From: Nicotiana tabacum
Lineage: Eukaryota; Streptophyta; Magnoliopsida; Solanales; Solanaceae
Length of the DNA stretch: 64,000 nucleotides
Assembly (NCBI RefSeq): GCF_000715075.1
Contig: NC_134089.1
Span: 107,825,157 to 107,889,156, forward strand
Direction: 5' to 3'
Shown: one piece after another, positions 49,900 through 64,000 of the stretch
How positions within the stretch are numbered: position 1 is the first letter of the stretch
Layout of the letters: each line of letters opens with the position of its first letter
The notes under the pieces: model-generated
What the model was told of the DNA's origin: nothing
What the model saw: only the letters and a program-made list of their open reading frames with translations
The model's database searches: none
Program-made: the position numbers and the translations under genes

Positions 49900-51306
49900 G
49901 TTATGCTTTCCTAGCTAAGCCTGATTCTGAGTTATCCGATGCTGTATCACATGTACTGTTTCAGTTTGCAGTAGAGATGCTTCAGTTGTATTTGATCCAG
50001 GGTCTACAAACTCCTATGTGTCATCATATTTTGCTATATATTTGGTTGTGCCTCGTGATTCTTTATGTGCTCCCGTGTATGTTTCCACACCTGTGGGGGA
50101 TTCTATTATTGTAGATCGTGTATATCGTTCATATGTGGTTATTATTGGGAGGTTTTGAGACTAGTGTCGATCTTCTACTTCTCGATATGGTCGATTTTGA
50201 TATCATATTAGGGATGGATTGGTTGTCGCCTTATCATGCTATACTAGACTATCATGCCAAGACCGTGGCCTAGCATTGTTGTGGTTGCCTCGATTAGAGT
50301 GGAGAGGGACTCCTGGTCATTCTACCAGCAGGGTTATCTCTTATATGAAGGCTCGGTGTATGGTCGAGAATGGGTGTTTGGCTTATTTGGCTTACGTTTG
50401 TGATTCTAGTGCGGAGGTTCCTTCTATGGTTTCTGTGCCAGTTGTTCGGGATTTATTAGAGGTATTTTTTGCAGACCTGCTGAGGATGCCACCCGATAGG
50501 GATATTGACTTTTGCATTGATTTGGCTCTAGGCACTTAGCCCATTTCTATTCTGTCGTAACGCATGGCCCTGCCAAAGTTGAAAGAATTGAAGGAGCAGT
50601 TGCAGGATTTGCTTGATAAGGGCTTTAATATACCTAGTGTCTTGCCCTGTGGTGTGCCGGTGTTGTTTGTAAATAATAAGGATGGGTCGATGCGGATGTG
50701 CATAGACTATCGGTAGTTGAACAAAGTCACCATCAAGAACAAGTATCCACTACCGAGGATTAATTATATATTTGATCCACTTTAGGGTGCCAATGTGTTT
50801 TCAAAGATCTATTTGAGGTATGGCTACATCACTTAAGGATTAGGGCATCTAATGTCCCTAAGATAGCTTTTTGGACTTGATATGGGCATTATGAGTTTCT
50901 AGTAATATCATTTTTGTTGACAAATGCCCCAGCAGCATTATGGAGTTGATGAACCGGATATTCAAGACCTATCTGGACTCCTTCGTGATTGTTTTTATTG
51001 ATTATATCTTTATCTATTCCCGTAGTTGAGAGGAATATGAATAGCATCTTCGGATCGTTCTTCCGACTCTGAGAGACAGCCAGTTATATGCTAAGTTTTC
51101 GAAGTGTAAGTTTTGGTTGAGTTCAACTGCTTCTTGGGTCACGTTGTATCAACAGAGGGTATTCAGGTGGATACTAAGAAGGTTGAGGCAGTCAAAGACT
51201 GGCCTAGACCCACATCAGCTACAGAGATTCGGAGTTTCTTGTGTGTGGTAGGTTATTACCATGAGTTGTGGAGGTGTTTTCATCTATAGCGGCCCAGATG
51301 ACCAGG
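49900..51306 (+). pseudogene. Protease and reverse transcriptase, second copy
   Basis: The protease FDPGSTNSY has its Asp codon at 49994-49996. The frame at 50219-50539 covers the linker and LLRMPPDRDIDFCIDL. RT is more decayed than in the first copy: the IDYRQL box carries a TAG at 50714-50716, and the FIDD box near 50995 reads as a broken FIDY-like word with indels. Stops and frameshifts are dense to 51306. Not functional. Confidence 0.82.
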
Positions 51307-52036
51307 TTGACCTAAAAAGGTGCCCCGTTCAGATGGTCGAACGAGTGTGAGGCGAGCTTTCAGAAGCTCAAGACATCTTTGACTAAAGCACTGTTGTTGT
51401 TGTTTCCCATAAGTTTAGGGCCCTATAAAGTATATTGTGATGCATCTCATATTGGACTTGGTGCAGTATTGATGCGGGGTGGTGGAAGTTGAAGATTCAC
51501 GAGAAGAATTATCCAGTACATGACTTGGAGCTAGCATCCATTGTTCACGCTGAAGATATAGAGGTGGTTGCATCTATTAAAAGACTATGATATCACCATC
51601 TTGTATAATCTTGGTAAGGCCAATATGGTGGCCGATGCTTTAACTAAGAAGTCGGCTAGTTGACCCAGAAGGGTGCCCTACATATGGTCGAACGAGTGTG
51701 AGGTAAGCTTTCAGAAGCTTGAGACAGCTTTGACTACGGCGTCGTTGTTGTTGTTGCCTACAAGTTCAAGGCCATATAAAGTATATTGTGACGCATCTCA
51801 TATTGGACTTGGTGTGGTATTGATGCAGGGTGGCAAAGTTATTGCATATGCTTCGTGGCAATTGAAGATTCACGAGAAGAATTATCTAGTTCATGACTTG
51901 GAGCTAGCAGCCATTTGTTCACGCACTGAAGATATAGAGGTGGTTGGAGCTATTAAAAAACTATGATATCACAATCTTGTATCATCTCGAGAAGGCCAAT
52001 GTGGTGGCCGATGCTTTAAGTAGGAAGTCGGCTAGT
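51307..52036 (+). pseudogene. RNase H segment present twice in tandem
   Basis: 51307-51659 and 51660-52036 are two copies of the same RNase H stretch. Both start TTGACC, contain [17 protein letters not shown] DNA and end at GTCGGCTAGT. Both lack the same 100 bp or so that the first internal region has at about 43540-43635 (after HALKI), joining GAAGATAT directly to AGAGGTGGTTG. The first copy also lacks about 25 bp. The second is the better preserved (51673-51966 reads [20 protein letters not shown]). Beyond 52036 the pol sequence continues normally. Confidence 0.88.
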
Positions 52037-53570
52037 ATGGGTAGCCTTGCATATATTCCAGTCGGTGAGAGACTGCTTGCTTTGGATATTTAGGCTTTGG
52101 CCAATAAATTCGTGAGGTTGGACATTTCTGAGCCCAGCCATATTCTATACTGTACAGTTGCTCGGCCTTCCTTATTTGAGCGTATCAGAGATCGGCAGTA
52201 TGATGACCCTCATTTGCTTGTCCTTAGGGACACAGTGCGGCATGGTTATTCCAAGAAGGTTATCGTTGGAGCTGATGGAGTTTTGAGGATGCAGGGTCGT
52301 TTTTGTGTGCCTAATGTGGATAGGCTTCGTGAGTTGATTCTAGAGGAGGGCCATAGTTCCCAGTATTCTATTCATCTAGGATATGCTAAGATGTATCAGG
52401 ACTTGCGGCAGCATTATTGGTGTAGGAGGATGAAGAAGGATATTGTTGCACATGTAGCTTGGTGTTTGAATTGTCGGCAAGTACAGTACGAGCATCAGAG
52501 ACCTGGTGGTTTGCTTCAAAAGATTGAGATTCTTGAGTGGAAGTGGGATCGTATCACTATGGATTTTGTTGTTGGACTCCCACGGACTCAGATGAAATTC
52601 GATGCAATATGGGTTATTATGGATAGGCTGACTAAGTCGGCGTATTTCATTCATGTGGCAGTTTCCTATTCTTCAGAGCAGTTGGCTGAGATCTATATAT
52701 GTGAGATCATGGTGTGCCCGTGTCTAGCATTTCAGACCGAGGTACGCATTTTATCTTGCATTTTTGGAGGGCAGTACAGCGTGAGTTGGGTATAAGGGTC
52801 GAGTTGAGCACATCATTTCATCCTCAGATGGACGGACAGTCCGAGTGTACTATTCAAATCTTGGATGATATGCTTCGCACCTGTGTTATTGACTTTGGAG
52901 GTTCTTGGGCTCATTTCTTGCCGTAAGTGGAATTTTCCTATAAAACACGAGTATCCAGATGGCTCCATCTGAGGCATTATATGGTAGATGATACCGATCG
53001 CCGGTTGGGTAGTTTGAGACAGGGGTGGCTCGGTTGTTGAGTACAAACTTACTGCAGGATGCCTTGGATAAGGTTAAGATCATTCAAGATAGACTTCGTA
53101 CAGCTCAGTCCATGCAAAAGAGTTATGCCGACTGTAAGGTTCGTGATGTGGCATTCATGGTCAGAGAAAGAGTGTTGCTTCGGGTGTTTCCCATGAGGGG
53201 TGTGATGAGATTTGGGAAGAAGGGCAAGTTAAGCCTTAGGTTTATCGAGCCTTTTGAGATCCTTGATCGAGTGGAAGAGGTGGCCTACAGAATTACGTTG
53301 CCACCATGCTTATAAGCGGTACATCCAGTGTTTCATGTGTCCATGCTTCGGAAGTATCACGTCGATCCATCCCATGTGTTAGATTTCAGCACTGTCTAGT
53401 TGGACAATGATTTGACCTATGAGAAGGAGTCGGTAGCTATTCTAGACCGGTAGGTTCGTCAGTTGAGATCGAAGAGTTATCCTTCGGTTCATGTGCAGTG
53501 GAGAGGTCAGCCTGTTGAGGCAGCTACCTGGGAGTCCGAGTCTGATAGGCGAAGCAAATATCCCCATCTT
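52037..53570 (+). pseudogene. Integrase with chromodomain, second copy
   Basis: The longest surviving pol frame in the window (232 codons, 52097-52795) holds the zinc-binding region with HSSQYSIH and CLNCRQ complete, and the first catalytic Asp at 52562-52564 (TMDFVVGLP). A deletion of about 11 bp near 52710 shifts the frame. The second Asp (52735-52737, ISDRGTHF) and Glu (52843-52845, QSECTIQ) keep the 35-residue spacing. The C-terminal DNA has LRTAQSMQKSYAD, MRFGKKGKLSLRF and a chromodomain-like block (about 53430-53560, QWRGQPVEAATWESE) broken by a TAG. A polypurine tract (TTTTAGAGGTGGAGAA) precedes the third LTR. Confidence 0.87.
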
Positions 53571-53634
53571 TTAACCATCTTAGGTACTTTTCTATGTTCG
53601 TTCGAGGACGAACAGTTGTTTTAGAGGTGGAGAA

Positions 53635-54277
53635 TGTGATGACCCAAAGGGTCATCTTATGTTTTAGAACTCGATTCCGTGTTCCGATGTCTTCAAAATC
53701 TCATTTTATTCCTTCGCGATTTGCGTGAGCAGTCTGAGCGTGTATCCAGAGAGATTTTATGTGAAAATGTTAAGAAATAATAATTTTTGGCCTTAAAAGT
53801 TGATTTTGTTGACTTTGGTCAACATTTTAGGTAAACGGACCCAGATCCATATTCTCTCGGTCCCGGTGGGTCCATAGTAAAACATGGGACTTGGGCGTAT
53901 ACCCGGAATCAAATTCTGAGGTCCCTAGCCCGAGAAATGAATTTTTGATGAAAATTGTTAAACTGAAATTATTATGGTTTTGAGAAAATGGTTAATAGTT
54001 GATCTCGTAGGTATTGGGCCTGTATTTTGGTTCCGAAACCCGGTACATGTCCGTTATGATATTTATGCCTTATCTGTGAAATTTTGTGAGAAACGGGACT
54101 GATTTGACGTGATTCGGACCTTTTCATAGTTATAAGAGTTATTTTGGCGGTTTGATCGCATGAGCAAGTTCGCATGATGTTTTAAGACTTGTATGCATGT
54201 TTGGTTTGGAGCCCCGAGTGCTCAGGTGAGTTTTGGATATGCTACGGAATTTGAACTTAAGAAAAATTACTTGTATG
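53635..54277 (+). repeat. Third LTR, truncated by the Ogre-like insertion
   Basis: Matches the first 0.6-0.7 kb of the middle LTR, then stops at GTATG (54273-54277), where the Ogre-like terminus TGTCGCGCCCC begins. The rest of this LTR should lie beyond the far end of that insertion, outside or lost from this window. Confidence 0.85.
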
Positions 54278-55300
54278 TGTCGCGCCCCATTTTCTCGCGA
54301 AATCGGATTTCGACATTTATGGGACAACTCCTTTTTGAGAGGGTAGGGAATTGGAATTAAATGTGTTGCCACCTAACGGGTTAAGGTGCATTAGGGCACC
54401 TAGAGCAGATAACTCATGCTACTAGTTTACATAACCAGAGATCAGGTAAGGGCTCGAAATTATTTTGAGGCGAAGGTGTTAGGCACCTCTCGAGGTCCAC
54501 AATGGTGGGTCCTGGCCGAACTTAACTTATGAATTAGTCTAATAAAGAAGCGAGAGGAATATTTAATAGGGATGGGGGTCCTAAATTTTTTAGCCTAAAG
54601 GATCACCCTATGCAACATAAATAATACTCCGTAACTTCCTTGAGTCGGGGTGTTACTCATATTATTCAGCGGGCACAGACTATCATCTCCTACAACCCAA
54701 TTACTATCTTTAAGTTATTACCTAAAGTGTTCTAATTGATTCTAGTTCGATCCCTATGCGTGCACTACACGTCCCTTGCTCATGGCCTTGGAGGTATTAG
54801 GACCTCTATTTGGCATAGTTCTAGACTAATCCTTGGTTTCTCAAAAATGTAAAAGACTAAGTGGCAAACAAAAACAATTAGGACTTTCAGATAGTGAGAA
54901 AATATAGGCTCATATTGACCTTCACATATAAACAACAAAAACACGCAATTGATTCAGCAAACATTAGCCTTAAAGTCCTATAGGCAAGATGCCTATTTGA
55001 GAAAACAGAGTGCAGAGTCAATTTTATTAAGGCGAGTGTTAAAACATGTTGTTTGCCTACTGATTTTTATTCAGCATGGTCTGGGCAGCTCAGGCAGTAA
55101 TAAATCACAATTATAAATCCAGAATTATTAAATCCTACATGTATATTGCCTAAGTGATTGCCAAGGGCGATTGTATTCAGAATCAATTAATAGAATCCTA
55201 TGGGAATGATCTTTAATTGTTATACTTACTTAAGTCATATATGCATGATTTCTAGGTTTGAAACTGGTTTTAGTCCTATAGGCATGGTGTCTAACTGTTT
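54278..55300 (-). repeat. 3' LTR of the Ogre-like element, partial
   Basis: Parallels 59209-60225 until about 55300, then the two diverge completely. The remaining 3 kb or so of the LTR and the polypurine tract are missing here. Confidence 0.8.
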
Positions 55301-55779
55301 TAAGAACGGTTAACTTTTGAATTACCTGCAAAACTTAAATTACGACGCGTGCAAATATATATGGATTATTACGAGAATTTAAACATGATGCAAATTTTCT
55401 TGAACCATGAAGGTTGTCTTTGGACAGTGAGGATGATGTCCTTAGACCATGACGTCCCAGGCCATGAATCATGAGATGAAGGATTCGCAGGCCATCAGAT
55501 GATGTTCTCCAGCCATGAGAATGGTGCCTCTAAACCATGACGCCTTTGAATAATGATGTGCGATATTGAGAGATTCTTAGGCCATGACATGGTGTTTTCA
55601 GGCTATTAGGATGATGCCTTCGAACTATGACACCTTCGGACAGAGACATGGTGATGCATATGAGCAAAACAAGACACAACTTAGTCTTGTATAGAATCAG
55701 GACAGAGCTTAGCCCCGAAAAGGCAAGATGGTACTAAGTTCCAAATAGGGTAACGTCCAGTCGTCAGACAAAGAAGGGC
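55301..55779 (-). other. 3' internal DNA with diffuse CCATGA-rich repeats
   Basis: Words such as GGCCATGA, ACCATGACG and GAGGATGATG recur irregularly between about 55400 and 55640. No gene was seen. Confidence 0.45.
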
Positions 55780-56280
55780 AGAGCTTAGCCTTATGCAATT
55801 GGGAGGCAGGGCTTAGCTTCATGGAAAGAAAAGGCAATGTTTAGCCTTAAGGAAATAGGGAGGCAGAGCTTAGCTTCATGCAAGATTTGAGACAAGGTTT
55901 AGTCTCATGCAAAGAGAAGGCAATGCTTAGCCTTGTGCAAATAAAGAGGCAGGGCTTAGCCTCATACAAGATTTGAGATAGGGCTTAGTCTCATGCAAAG
56001 AGAAGGCAATGCTTAGCCTTATTCAAATAAAGAGGCAGGGCTTAGCCTCATGCGAGATTTGAGACAAGGCTTAGTCTCATGCAAAGAGAAGGCAACGCTT
56101 AGCCTTATGCAAATAAAGAGGTAGGGCTTAACCTCATGCAAGATTTGAGATAGGGCTTAGTCTCATGCAAAGAGAAGGCAATGCTTAACCTTATGTGGCA
56201 GGGTTTAGCATCATGCAAGATTTGAGATAGGGCTTAGTCTCATGCAATGGAAGGCAATGCTTAGCCTTATGTGATGGGAA
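55780..56280. repeat. Tandem array of 86-bp units
   Basis: AGGCAGGG or a variant begins units at 55861, 55947, 56033 and 56119, exactly 86 bp apart, with partial units on both sides. Each unit contains three versions of GGC(A/T)..GCTTAG(C/T)CTCATGCAA, so the 86-bp unit is itself built from an older motif of about 28 bp. Confidence 0.92.
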
Positions 56281-56528
56281 GGGGAGGTTTGTAGGGGAGG
56301 TTGCTTCGTGCCTTTGTCTGCTTGTTTTGCTTTTCTTTGCTCTGGAGATCTTGTTCGAGTTACCCTGGGTAACACCTGGCTACCATAAAAATAAAGTTTT
56401 TGAAAAATATGCACTTATTTGATAAAATAAAGTCATTTTAGAAAATATAGTGGTGTATAATATCGGGCAAATTAGATGAACTAATGACTTCGACACTTTA
56501 GAGACATTGCGACTTTCTTTGCATTAGA

Positions 56529-56639
56529 ATTTTGAGGGTCCTCCTCAAAATATTTGCCCACAAGTGATCCTTCGGCCATTCTACATGTAATGAAGTTTGC
56601 TAGACCTGCTTTGGAATTTTGAGGGTCCTCCTCAAAATT
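56529..56639. repeat. Two identical hairpins 87 bp apart
   Basis: ATTTTGAGG-GTCCT-CCTCAAAAT at 56529-56551, and the same with 10-bp arms at 56615-56639. Both are perfect inverted repeats with a 5-base loop. Confidence 0.75.
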
Positions 56640-56829
56640 CTGCCCCAGTTTTTGGTTCTTGGAAAATGAAGATTTTATTAAGATATGACTGAACCCACAA
56701 GGCTGCCTCTGTATCCCCTCTTAAACGGGAATCAGGTCAAGTGTGATTTAGTTACATCAGATGATGAAATGTAAACAATCTAAACATAGTATCTCTTGAC
56801 TGCGTCTGAATTGATAGGTTTTGCCAAAC

Positions 56830-57500
56830 TTATCCGTCCATTTCTGCAAGTATGAGTGCTCCTTCTATTAGTATCATGTGAACCATGTAAGGCCCTTGCC
56901 AATTGGGTGAAAACTTTCCTTTGGCTTCATCTTGATATGGGAAGATTCGCTTCAACACCAGTTGCCCTGGTGTGAATTGTCTAGGTTTGACCTTTTTGTT
57001 GAAAGCTCTGGACATTCTGTTCTGATAAAGTTGACCATGACATACTGCATTCATTCTTTTTCCATCGATAAGAGCCAATTGTTCGTAGCGACTTCCTCTT
57101 TGATTTTCATACTAATATCCGGTTTGAACTTTCTGAGCTTCTGCTTTGCAGGCAGACACATAGGATTGGTAGGTAGTTTATGAGCCACTATAGATATGCT
57201 CAAACCGGTCGTATCATCATAAGACAATGCAAAAATGTCTTCATACTTCATCAGAAAATGAGTGTATTCTTCTTTCTCTAATGGTGACAAATGGATACTT
57301 ATGCGGGTTTCTTGACTGTTTCATAATCTCCCAAGTTCATTGCCTCAGTTTCGTCCAAGTTGGACTTAGGTTTGTTCTCAAAATTCTCAACTTCCATGAT
57401 AACTTCCTCATGTATCTCATCCTCTTCTTCCAAGTCACTATCCTTATGTTGGGTTGTTTCAATACATGTCACAGTTGTTGGTTCATCAAGGTAAGAAATA
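56830..57500 (-). pseudogene. Ogre-like pol remnant: RT start fused to integrase end
   Basis: Reading from 57500 down: an acidic linker (DSDLEEEDEI, KPKSNLDETEAMNLGD), then the start of RT (SPLEKEEYTHFLMKYEDIF, SYDDTTGLSISIVAHKLP, KQKLRKFKPDISMKIKEEV). A one-base loss near 57315 (AGTCAAGAAACC) shifts the frame between these. Right after KIKEEV the sequence jumps, out of frame, into the integrase C-terminus (LALIDGKRMNAVCHGQLYQN, KKVKPRQFTPGQLVLKRIFP, KFSPNWQGPYMV, ending EMDG near 56830). The RT palm, RNase H and the integrase core are deleted. Known role of the family: copying and integrating the element. No activity possible. Confidence 0.85.
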
Positions 57501-57695
57501 ATAATGTTATAAAGAGAAAATTATAAAGGATAATAATAAATATTAAAAATAGCAATGAGTTAGATAAATCTAGAAACGTTAAAACAAGTACGGCTCGATG
57601 ATTTGAACAATTCTTTCAAAACAAAATGCCTCTTAAAACAAAATACTGAAAATGTCTTAAATGCTTAAAATTGCTTTTTTTTAAAATAGATCATG

Positions 57696-57980
57696 CTAAT
57701 TGCCAGGATACCTAGGAACTCGTCGGGCCCGGGACGGTGCAGCAGTCCAGTTCTTGAGAACAGCTCCCTTTCCCACGGTCTGGATTGTAAGGTTTTCCTC
57801 CTCCTCCTCCTCCTCCTCCTCCTCCTCCTCATCCTCAGCTATTGCATTGCAGTCCATGTCTCCATCGTCTAAAAATAGATTCCTTAGGCCATCTAAAGCC
57901 CCATCCACTAAGAGGAGGAGGAGGTGGAGGACCTCTAGATCTGGTAGGATATGTTGATGATGCCAGTATGCACGAACCAA
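57696..57980 (-). pseudogene. Ogre-like polyprotein fragment with poly-Glu tract
   Basis: The minus strand reads an acidic GDMDCNAIAEDEE block, about twelve Glu from a GAG triplet repeat (plus-strand CTC units at about 57795-57830), then LTIQTVGKGAVLKNW and SRARRVPRYPGN. I recall similar text from Solanaceae Ogre polyproteins upstream of RT. A second minus-strand frame to the right (58080-57835) with PPPPPP looks like the same protein shifted. The AT-rich gap 57500-57690 separates it from the RT piece. Function not inferred. Confidence 0.55.
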
Positions 57981-58080
57981 CCTTAGGGGATGAGAATAAA
58001 CAAGTAAAAAAAGAAGAAAAATAAAAGGTAAACAAGTTAGTGAGGAGTATTAAAAGGATGTTTGCGGTATTTAAACACAT

Positions 58081-59187
58081 ATTGCAGAATTATAAATTCG
58101 TGTCCTAATTTGGGGACCTCATTGTTCCCGAGGTAGGCCTACGCGACATATATATTTGGAGAAAATTGATGCCAATAACTGCGTCATTTCATTAATGTGA
58201 TAAATAAACTGAATCTCTACTAAAATGACAATAATGATAAAGAGTCACTAGTGGCATGTGCCTTATTACAGTCAAAGTCTAAAACGAGTCTAGAAAGAAA
58301 TAAAACATTATTCCTAATCTATTTGGTCCTAGAGGGACCTTCTCTGTGGTTGGCTTTCTTGGCTCCATCAATTAGGTTCCCCAGGTCGCGTATGTCCAAC
58401 AGCAGACTGCAGCAAATGTAGGATATTTGAACCATGCCGAACTTGGGGACTTCGTGCCTCATTCCTGCAAAACATATAAAGTTAGCCCTTTCCCCCTCCA
58501 TATTTGGCTATTTGCACGTTAATGATCAACATATTGGCATGTTTTTTTAAATGATGTACACATCGTGATTATGTCCATTGGGATTATAGAAATCCCGACG
58601 GACTTTGGACAAGGTTTGTCTTAGTGAGTTATTGCGCGGACAGCGTTCTAACTCATACTAGGTTTAGACATGATGCATGCACAGTTGATTATAGAATAGG
58701 GTTTCTAGAAGAGTCTAGACTAGTATCCTCAAGCAGACTACTTAAGAGGGAAAGGCACGAAAACCATCGATTACACCGCTGATCGACTAGTTTTACCGCC
58801 TTTTCAAATTTAAAGGGAGATTTTAGGAAGAGCACGAACACGCATAAAGTGCCACTATGGTATTAGTACGCAAGAGTGGAATATGATGTTGAGCATGCAG
58901 TTATGCAAAAAAAATAACATGTTGTCAAGTATTTGCATGATGAATAATGATAAAATGCGGTATTTAATAGTTGTAAAGACGTTTAAGAAAGAAAAACAAT
59001 GAGACAAGTCATTTTCCATAGTAAAAAGTGACAAATAAAGGAAGAGAGATCATGAATAAATGAAGATAGACAAATAAATTCACACGGAGTGGGAAGGGAA
59101 AATAGTGTGCAGGTATTAACGGAATGATAAAGACATGCTTAAAGACTAATTCACAAACAAGTTCATTATGGTAAGAGCCCTAAGATG
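58081..59187 (-). other. 5' internal and leader region of the Ogre-like element
   Basis: No convincing gag domain. A 60-codon minus-strand frame at 58319-58501 matches nothing I know. The region is AT-rich near the primer site. Confidence 0.5.
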
Positions 59188-59206
59188 TCCCCAGCAGAGT
59201 CGTCAT
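59188..59206 (-). other. Primer-binding site, Arg-tRNA type
   Basis: TCCCCAGCAGAGTCGTCA-type sequence on the plus strand, two bases left of the 5' LTR. It resembles the Arg-tRNA primer site described for Ogre elements, with mismatches. Confidence 0.65.
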
Positions 59207-59208
59207 GC

Positions 59209-63305
<4,097 letters not shown>

Positions 63306-64000
63306 ATTTGAAAAACCTCCTCCGGGAAAGAAGTCCTCTCAGAACTTCCTCCGGCACAAGGATTTTCAACAAGTTATGCAAATGCTTCAGTAGTAGCTAA
63401 TCCTTCAAGTTAAAAAATGAAAATGAAGCTATTATAGGTAAAGATATTAAAAGAATTTTTGAACAAAATAATTATACAAATAAATATACCCCCACTTTTT
63501 CAATCCCTTTGTTTAAATCTTATGAGATCCCTAGAACTTTCGCTACGGAACTTCGGATCCACCAAGCTAAAGACTATCCTCAACTCTCTGACCTTCAGCA
63601 TAGGATCCTAGAAATAGAGAAAACACTGATAGCTCAGGATACTCCAACTAAAGAGTCTTCTGTCCATGTTCTCCGAGAAGCCGATTCTGACTAAGAAACC
63701 AATTCACATTCAGAACAATTTTATGAAAATCCTTCCCTCGAAATTAACCCTATCAGAACAGGATCCTTCAACTGGCGTCAGCCCTAAAGACTTTACTATT
63801 CTAGAGTTACCCATCCTGATGTAGCCTTAGAAGAAAGACCCAATATTATGCAAAACAACTATAATGCCAATAATATCTATGAATGGAACATAGATGGTTG
63901 TTCTGAATACAATATTCTGGCCAAATTATAGCAAATGACTATGGTAGCCACTGCATACCGAACTTCTCATAACTGTTCTGACCAACTTACTACTCATGTC
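63306..64000 (+). pseudogene. Probable endogenous pararetrovirus polyprotein fragment (Caulimoviridae-like), decayed
   Basis: From the end of the microsatellite, plus-strand protein-like sequence continues to the window edge, in several frames with stops (for example 63692-63694, 63787-63789 and 63928-63930) and at least one frameshift near 63410. The best-kept piece is 63420-63694, which is hydrophilic and Asn/Lys-rich and includes PTFSIPLFKSYEIPRTF. Further on, YEWNIDGCSEYNILAKL looks to me like the start of the capsid region of plant pararetroviruses and their endogenous copies. It could instead be the gag of a related retroelement. No zinc knuckle, movement or RT motif falls inside the window. 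It cannot encode a working protein. Confidence 0.5.

Larger units (their letters stand above)
37531..54277 (+). mobile_element. Tekay/Del-type chromovirus compound: LTR-internal-LTR-internal-LTR
   Basis: Three copies of one LTR start at 37531, 45309 and 53635 with TGTGATGACCC (TATGATGACCC in the middle one). Between them lie two separate gag-pol regions, both in plus orientation, with order gag, protease, RT, RNase H, integrase, chromodomain. Only the middle LTR (45309-48161) is complete. The first has lost its right end together with the primer site; the third is cut by the Ogre-like insertion. The two internal regions differ by many independent stops and indels. Such arrays arise by unequal recombination between LTRs of related elements or insertion of one beside the other. 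Confidence 0.85.

Noticed and set aside
55780..56280. CRISPR-like array
   Set aside because: Units are continuous 86-bp tandem repeats without unique spacers, in plant DNA.
57700..57957. Ser-rich plus-strand frame
   Set aside because: It reads the complement of a GAG triplet repeat; the minus-strand frame has the polyprotein-like text.

Overview
This window looks like heterochromatic DNA from a large plant genome. It is AT-rich and has no intact host gene. Almost all of it is nested long-terminal-repeat (LTR) retrotransposons with plant-type primer-binding sites (initiator Met, Asp, Lys and Arg tRNAs). A Stowaway-type MITE, a chromodomain-bearing Ty3/gypsy polyprotein (Tekay/Del-like), Ogre/Tat-type sequence and a probable endogenous pararetrovirus fragment point to a dicot. 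The repeat families resemble those of Solanaceae, and Nicotiana is my best guess from memory; this was not tested.

Layout. 1-684: unassigned AT-rich DNA. 685-22924: a large minus-strand Tekay-like element with 3.0 kb LTRs, a Met-tRNA primer site and only a protease/RT remnant. Two other elements sit inside it: a plus-strand, coding-poor element (6216-12516, whose left LTR carries a MITE) and a minus-strand element with an Asp-tRNA primer site (13459-19188). 22930-23648: AT-rich spacer. 23654-36254: a minus-strand Tat-like element with a perfect 5-bp target duplication (ATATT), a Lys-tRNA primer site, and gag and protease but no visible RT or integrase. It also carries a divergent multi-exon gene on the opposite strand, preceded by a 106-bp tandem array, and a solo LTR inserted at 29886-32081. 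36260-37530: spacer. 37531-54277: a plus-strand Tekay chromovirus compound of the form LTR-internal-LTR-internal-LTR, with two decayed gag-pol copies. 54278 to about 63145: an Ogre-like minus-strand element inserted in the third LTR, with most of its pol deleted. 63146-63302: an (AT)n microsatellite. 63303-64000: a decayed, probable pararetrovirus polyprotein fragment running off the window.

No gene here is likely to be functional. All long reading frames are broken by stops or frameshifts. The value of the window lies in its record of events: insertion order, an empty MITE site in a sister LTR, a deletion shared by two copies of a later duplication, CAG-to-TAG decay, and the unusual antisense gene of the 23654-36254 element with TATA-like motifs repeated in the array upstream of it.
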